From the NCBI GenBank assembly GCA_964610885.1, contig CAZSWR010000132.1, forward strand, positions 1 to 6,668: a stretch of DNA of 6,668 nt, given 5' to 3'. Below the pieces are notes generated by a model, which saw nothing but the letters and a program-made list of their open reading frames with translations, made no database searches and was not told the origin of the DNA. Positions 5,356 to 6,668 of this stretch are shown piece after piece (positions within the stretch are counted from its first letter, which is position 1; each line of letters begins with the position of its first letter). A program made the position numbers and the translations under genes. Source of the stretch: CAZSWR01 sp964610885 (GTDB taxonomy: Bacteria > Bacteroidota > Ignavibacteria > Kapaibacteriales > UBA2268).

Positions 5356-6668
5356 ATGTCGCAAAAAGTTGGAATCGTTGGAACCGGATACGTAGGATTG
5401 GTTTCCGGAATTTGCTTTGCTGCCACCGGGAATACTGTGTATTGCACAGACATTTTGCCTGAGAAAATCAACAAATTGCAACACGGGCACAGTACAATCT
5501 TCGAGCCGGGCCTCGACGCGCTCCTCAAGCAAGTGATGCAAGACGAAACAATCAAATTCACCCACTCGCTCGAAGAGGTCATCGAATCGTCGTCGATTAT
5601 CTTCCTTTGCCTTCCGACGCCGCCGAACGAAGATGGCTCTGCCGACCTGAACCACGTGCTGAACTGCACTCGCGACATCGCCGAAATTATCAAGCAAAAG
5701 GACATCCGCTCGCGGAAAATCCTCGTCAACAAAAGCACCGTGCCGGTGGGCACCGCCGAGAAATCGCGCGCTATACTCGAAGAGGTGATTCCCGGATTCG
5801 ACGTCGAAGTGGTCAGCAACCCCGAATTCCTTCGCGAGGGCTTCGCCGTCGAGGATTCGATGCGCCCCGAGAGAATCGTCGTGGGCACTCGCTCGGCTTG
5901 GGTCGAAGAATTCATGCGCGAGCTGTACCTGCCCTTCGTCCGCAACGGCAACCCGATTTATTTCATGGACGAGAAAAGCGCCGAAGTTACCAAATACGCG
6001 GCCAACTCGTTCCTGGCAACGAAAATTTCATACATGAACGAACTGTCGCGCTATTGCGAAGCCGTCGGCGTGGACATCGAGAACGTCCGCATCGGCATCG
6101 GCTCGGATTCGCGCGTGGGCAAGCGTTTCCTCTTCGCCGGAGTGGGCTATGGCGGCTCGTGCTTCCCGAAGGACGTGCGCGCGCTGATGTTTTCGGCCAA
6201 GAAAGCCGGCACACCGCTCACGATCATCGAATCGGCATACACCGCGAACCTCGGCCAGATCGACCGCTTTGCCGACAGGATCGGCCAAAGGTTTGGCGCG
6301 GACCTGGCCGGTAAAAGATTCGCCGTCTGGGGCTTGGCCTTCAAACCAAACACAGACGACACTCGCGAGGCTCCGGCTTTCCGCATTATCGACGCGATTT
6401 TGGCCGCCGGCGGCACCGTCTCGGCCTTCGACCCCGAGGCAATGGAAAACACGAAGCACCGCTACGGCAATCGCATCGACTACGCAAAGAGCAAATACGA
6501 CTGCCTGAACGGCGCCGAGGCGCTCATCATCGTAACCGAGTGGAACACGTTCCGCAATCCGGACTTCGACGAACTCGACAACCGCCTGGCGAACAAGATC
6601 ATTTTCGACGGACGCAACCTGTTCGAGTACAAGCAGATGCTCGACCTCGGCTACGAGTACTATCCGAT
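5356..6668 (+). CDS. ugd: UDP-glucose 6-dehydrogenase, cut by the window's right edge
   Basis: Cytoplasmic enzyme that oxidises UDP-glucose to UDP-glucuronate using two NAD+, supplying a precursor for capsule, exopolysaccharide and modified LPS. 437 codons are visible and the frame is still open; family members usually end near 435-450 residues, so only a few residues are probably missing. Order: NAD-binding Rossmann domain with GTGYVG (9-14) and ribose-binding D32; LCLPTPP; STVPVGT; NPEFLREG (155-162); the central helix with K213 and N217; the catalytic GYGGSCFPKD with C269 and D273; and the C-terminal UDP-binding domain with GLAFKPNTDDTREAP (326-340) and GRNLFE. K213, N217, C269 and D273 correspond, at a constant offset of nine, to K204, N208, C260 and D264 of the Streptococcus pyogenes enzyme, so it should be active. 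A 149-nt gap with its own candidate promoter separates it from the phosphatase gene, so it may be transcribed alone or with it. GC content climbs along the gene. Confidence 0.97.
   Translation, partial: MSQKVGIVGTGYVGLVSGICFAATGNTVYCTDILPEKINKLQHGHSTIFEPGLDALLKQVMQDETIKFTHSLEEVIESSSIIFLCLPTPPNEDGSADLNHVLNCTRDIAEIIKQKDIRSRKILVNKSTVPVGTAEKSRAILEEVIPGFDVEVVSNPEFLREGFAVEDSMRPERIVVGTRSAWVEEFMRELYLPFVRNGNPIYFMDEKSAEVTKYAANSFLATKISYMNELSRYCEAVGVDIENVRIGIGSDSRVGKRFLFAGVGYGGSCFPKDVRALMFSAKKAGTPLTIIESAYTANLGQIDRFADRIGQRFGADLAGKRFAVWGLAFKPNTDDTREAPAFRIIDAILAAGGTVSAFDPEAMENTKHRYGNRIDYAKSKYDCLNGAEALIIVTEWNTFRNPDFDELDNRLANKIIFDGRNLFEYKQMLDLGYEYYP

Noticed and set aside
5607..6314. A 235-codon + frame within ugd
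   Set aside because: It is Arg-rich translation of the wrong frame of the GC-rich ugd gene, whose own frame carries all catalytic residues.

Overview
The window holds five protein-coding genes and no RNA gene, mobile element or CRISPR array that I can support. The organism is probably a Gram-negative bacterium of the Bacteroidetes/Chlorobi/Ignavibacteria (FCB) type. Three things suggest this: two octamers of the form TAnnTTTG, the Bacteroidetes-type -7 promoter element, lie ahead of genes; the histidine kinase reads like the Bacteroidetes style in its HisKA and ATPase segments; and ribosome-binding sites range from clear to nearly absent. The placement is an inference, and no 16S or other marker gene is present.

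Layout: 27-1973 (+) is a membrane sensor histidine kinase with an extracytoplasmic CHASE domain, a PAS domain, HisKA and an ATPase domain, and no response regulator beside it. A 133-nt convergent gap follows, with an imperfect 35-nt inverted repeat. 2107-3222 (-) is dprA, the RecA-loading protein of natural transformation. Its open frame runs upstream to 3330, but the extension looks like translated intergenic DNA. A divergent, AT-rich gap carries a good candidate promoter and a short hairpin for the rightward genes. These are a TTG-started GT4-type glycosyltransferase (3379-4581), a GmhB-like HAD phosphatase (4658-5206), and UDP-glucose 6-dehydrogenase (5356 to beyond the right edge).

The three rightward genes form a coherent set. 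One makes UDP-glucuronate, one fits activated-heptose synthesis, and one transfers a sugar. Together they look like the left end of a cell-surface polysaccharide locus (LPS core, capsule or exopolysaccharide) that probably continues past 6668. The kinase and dprA show no functional tie to it. Base composition rises strongly from the AT-rich kinase gene to the GC-rich end of the dehydrogenase gene.

I looked for a new system and did not find one. The points most worth a second look are the loss of the usual zinc-binding cysteine loop in the GmhB-like protein, the promoter-plus-hairpin leader of the TTG-started glycosyltransferase, and the composition change across the window.
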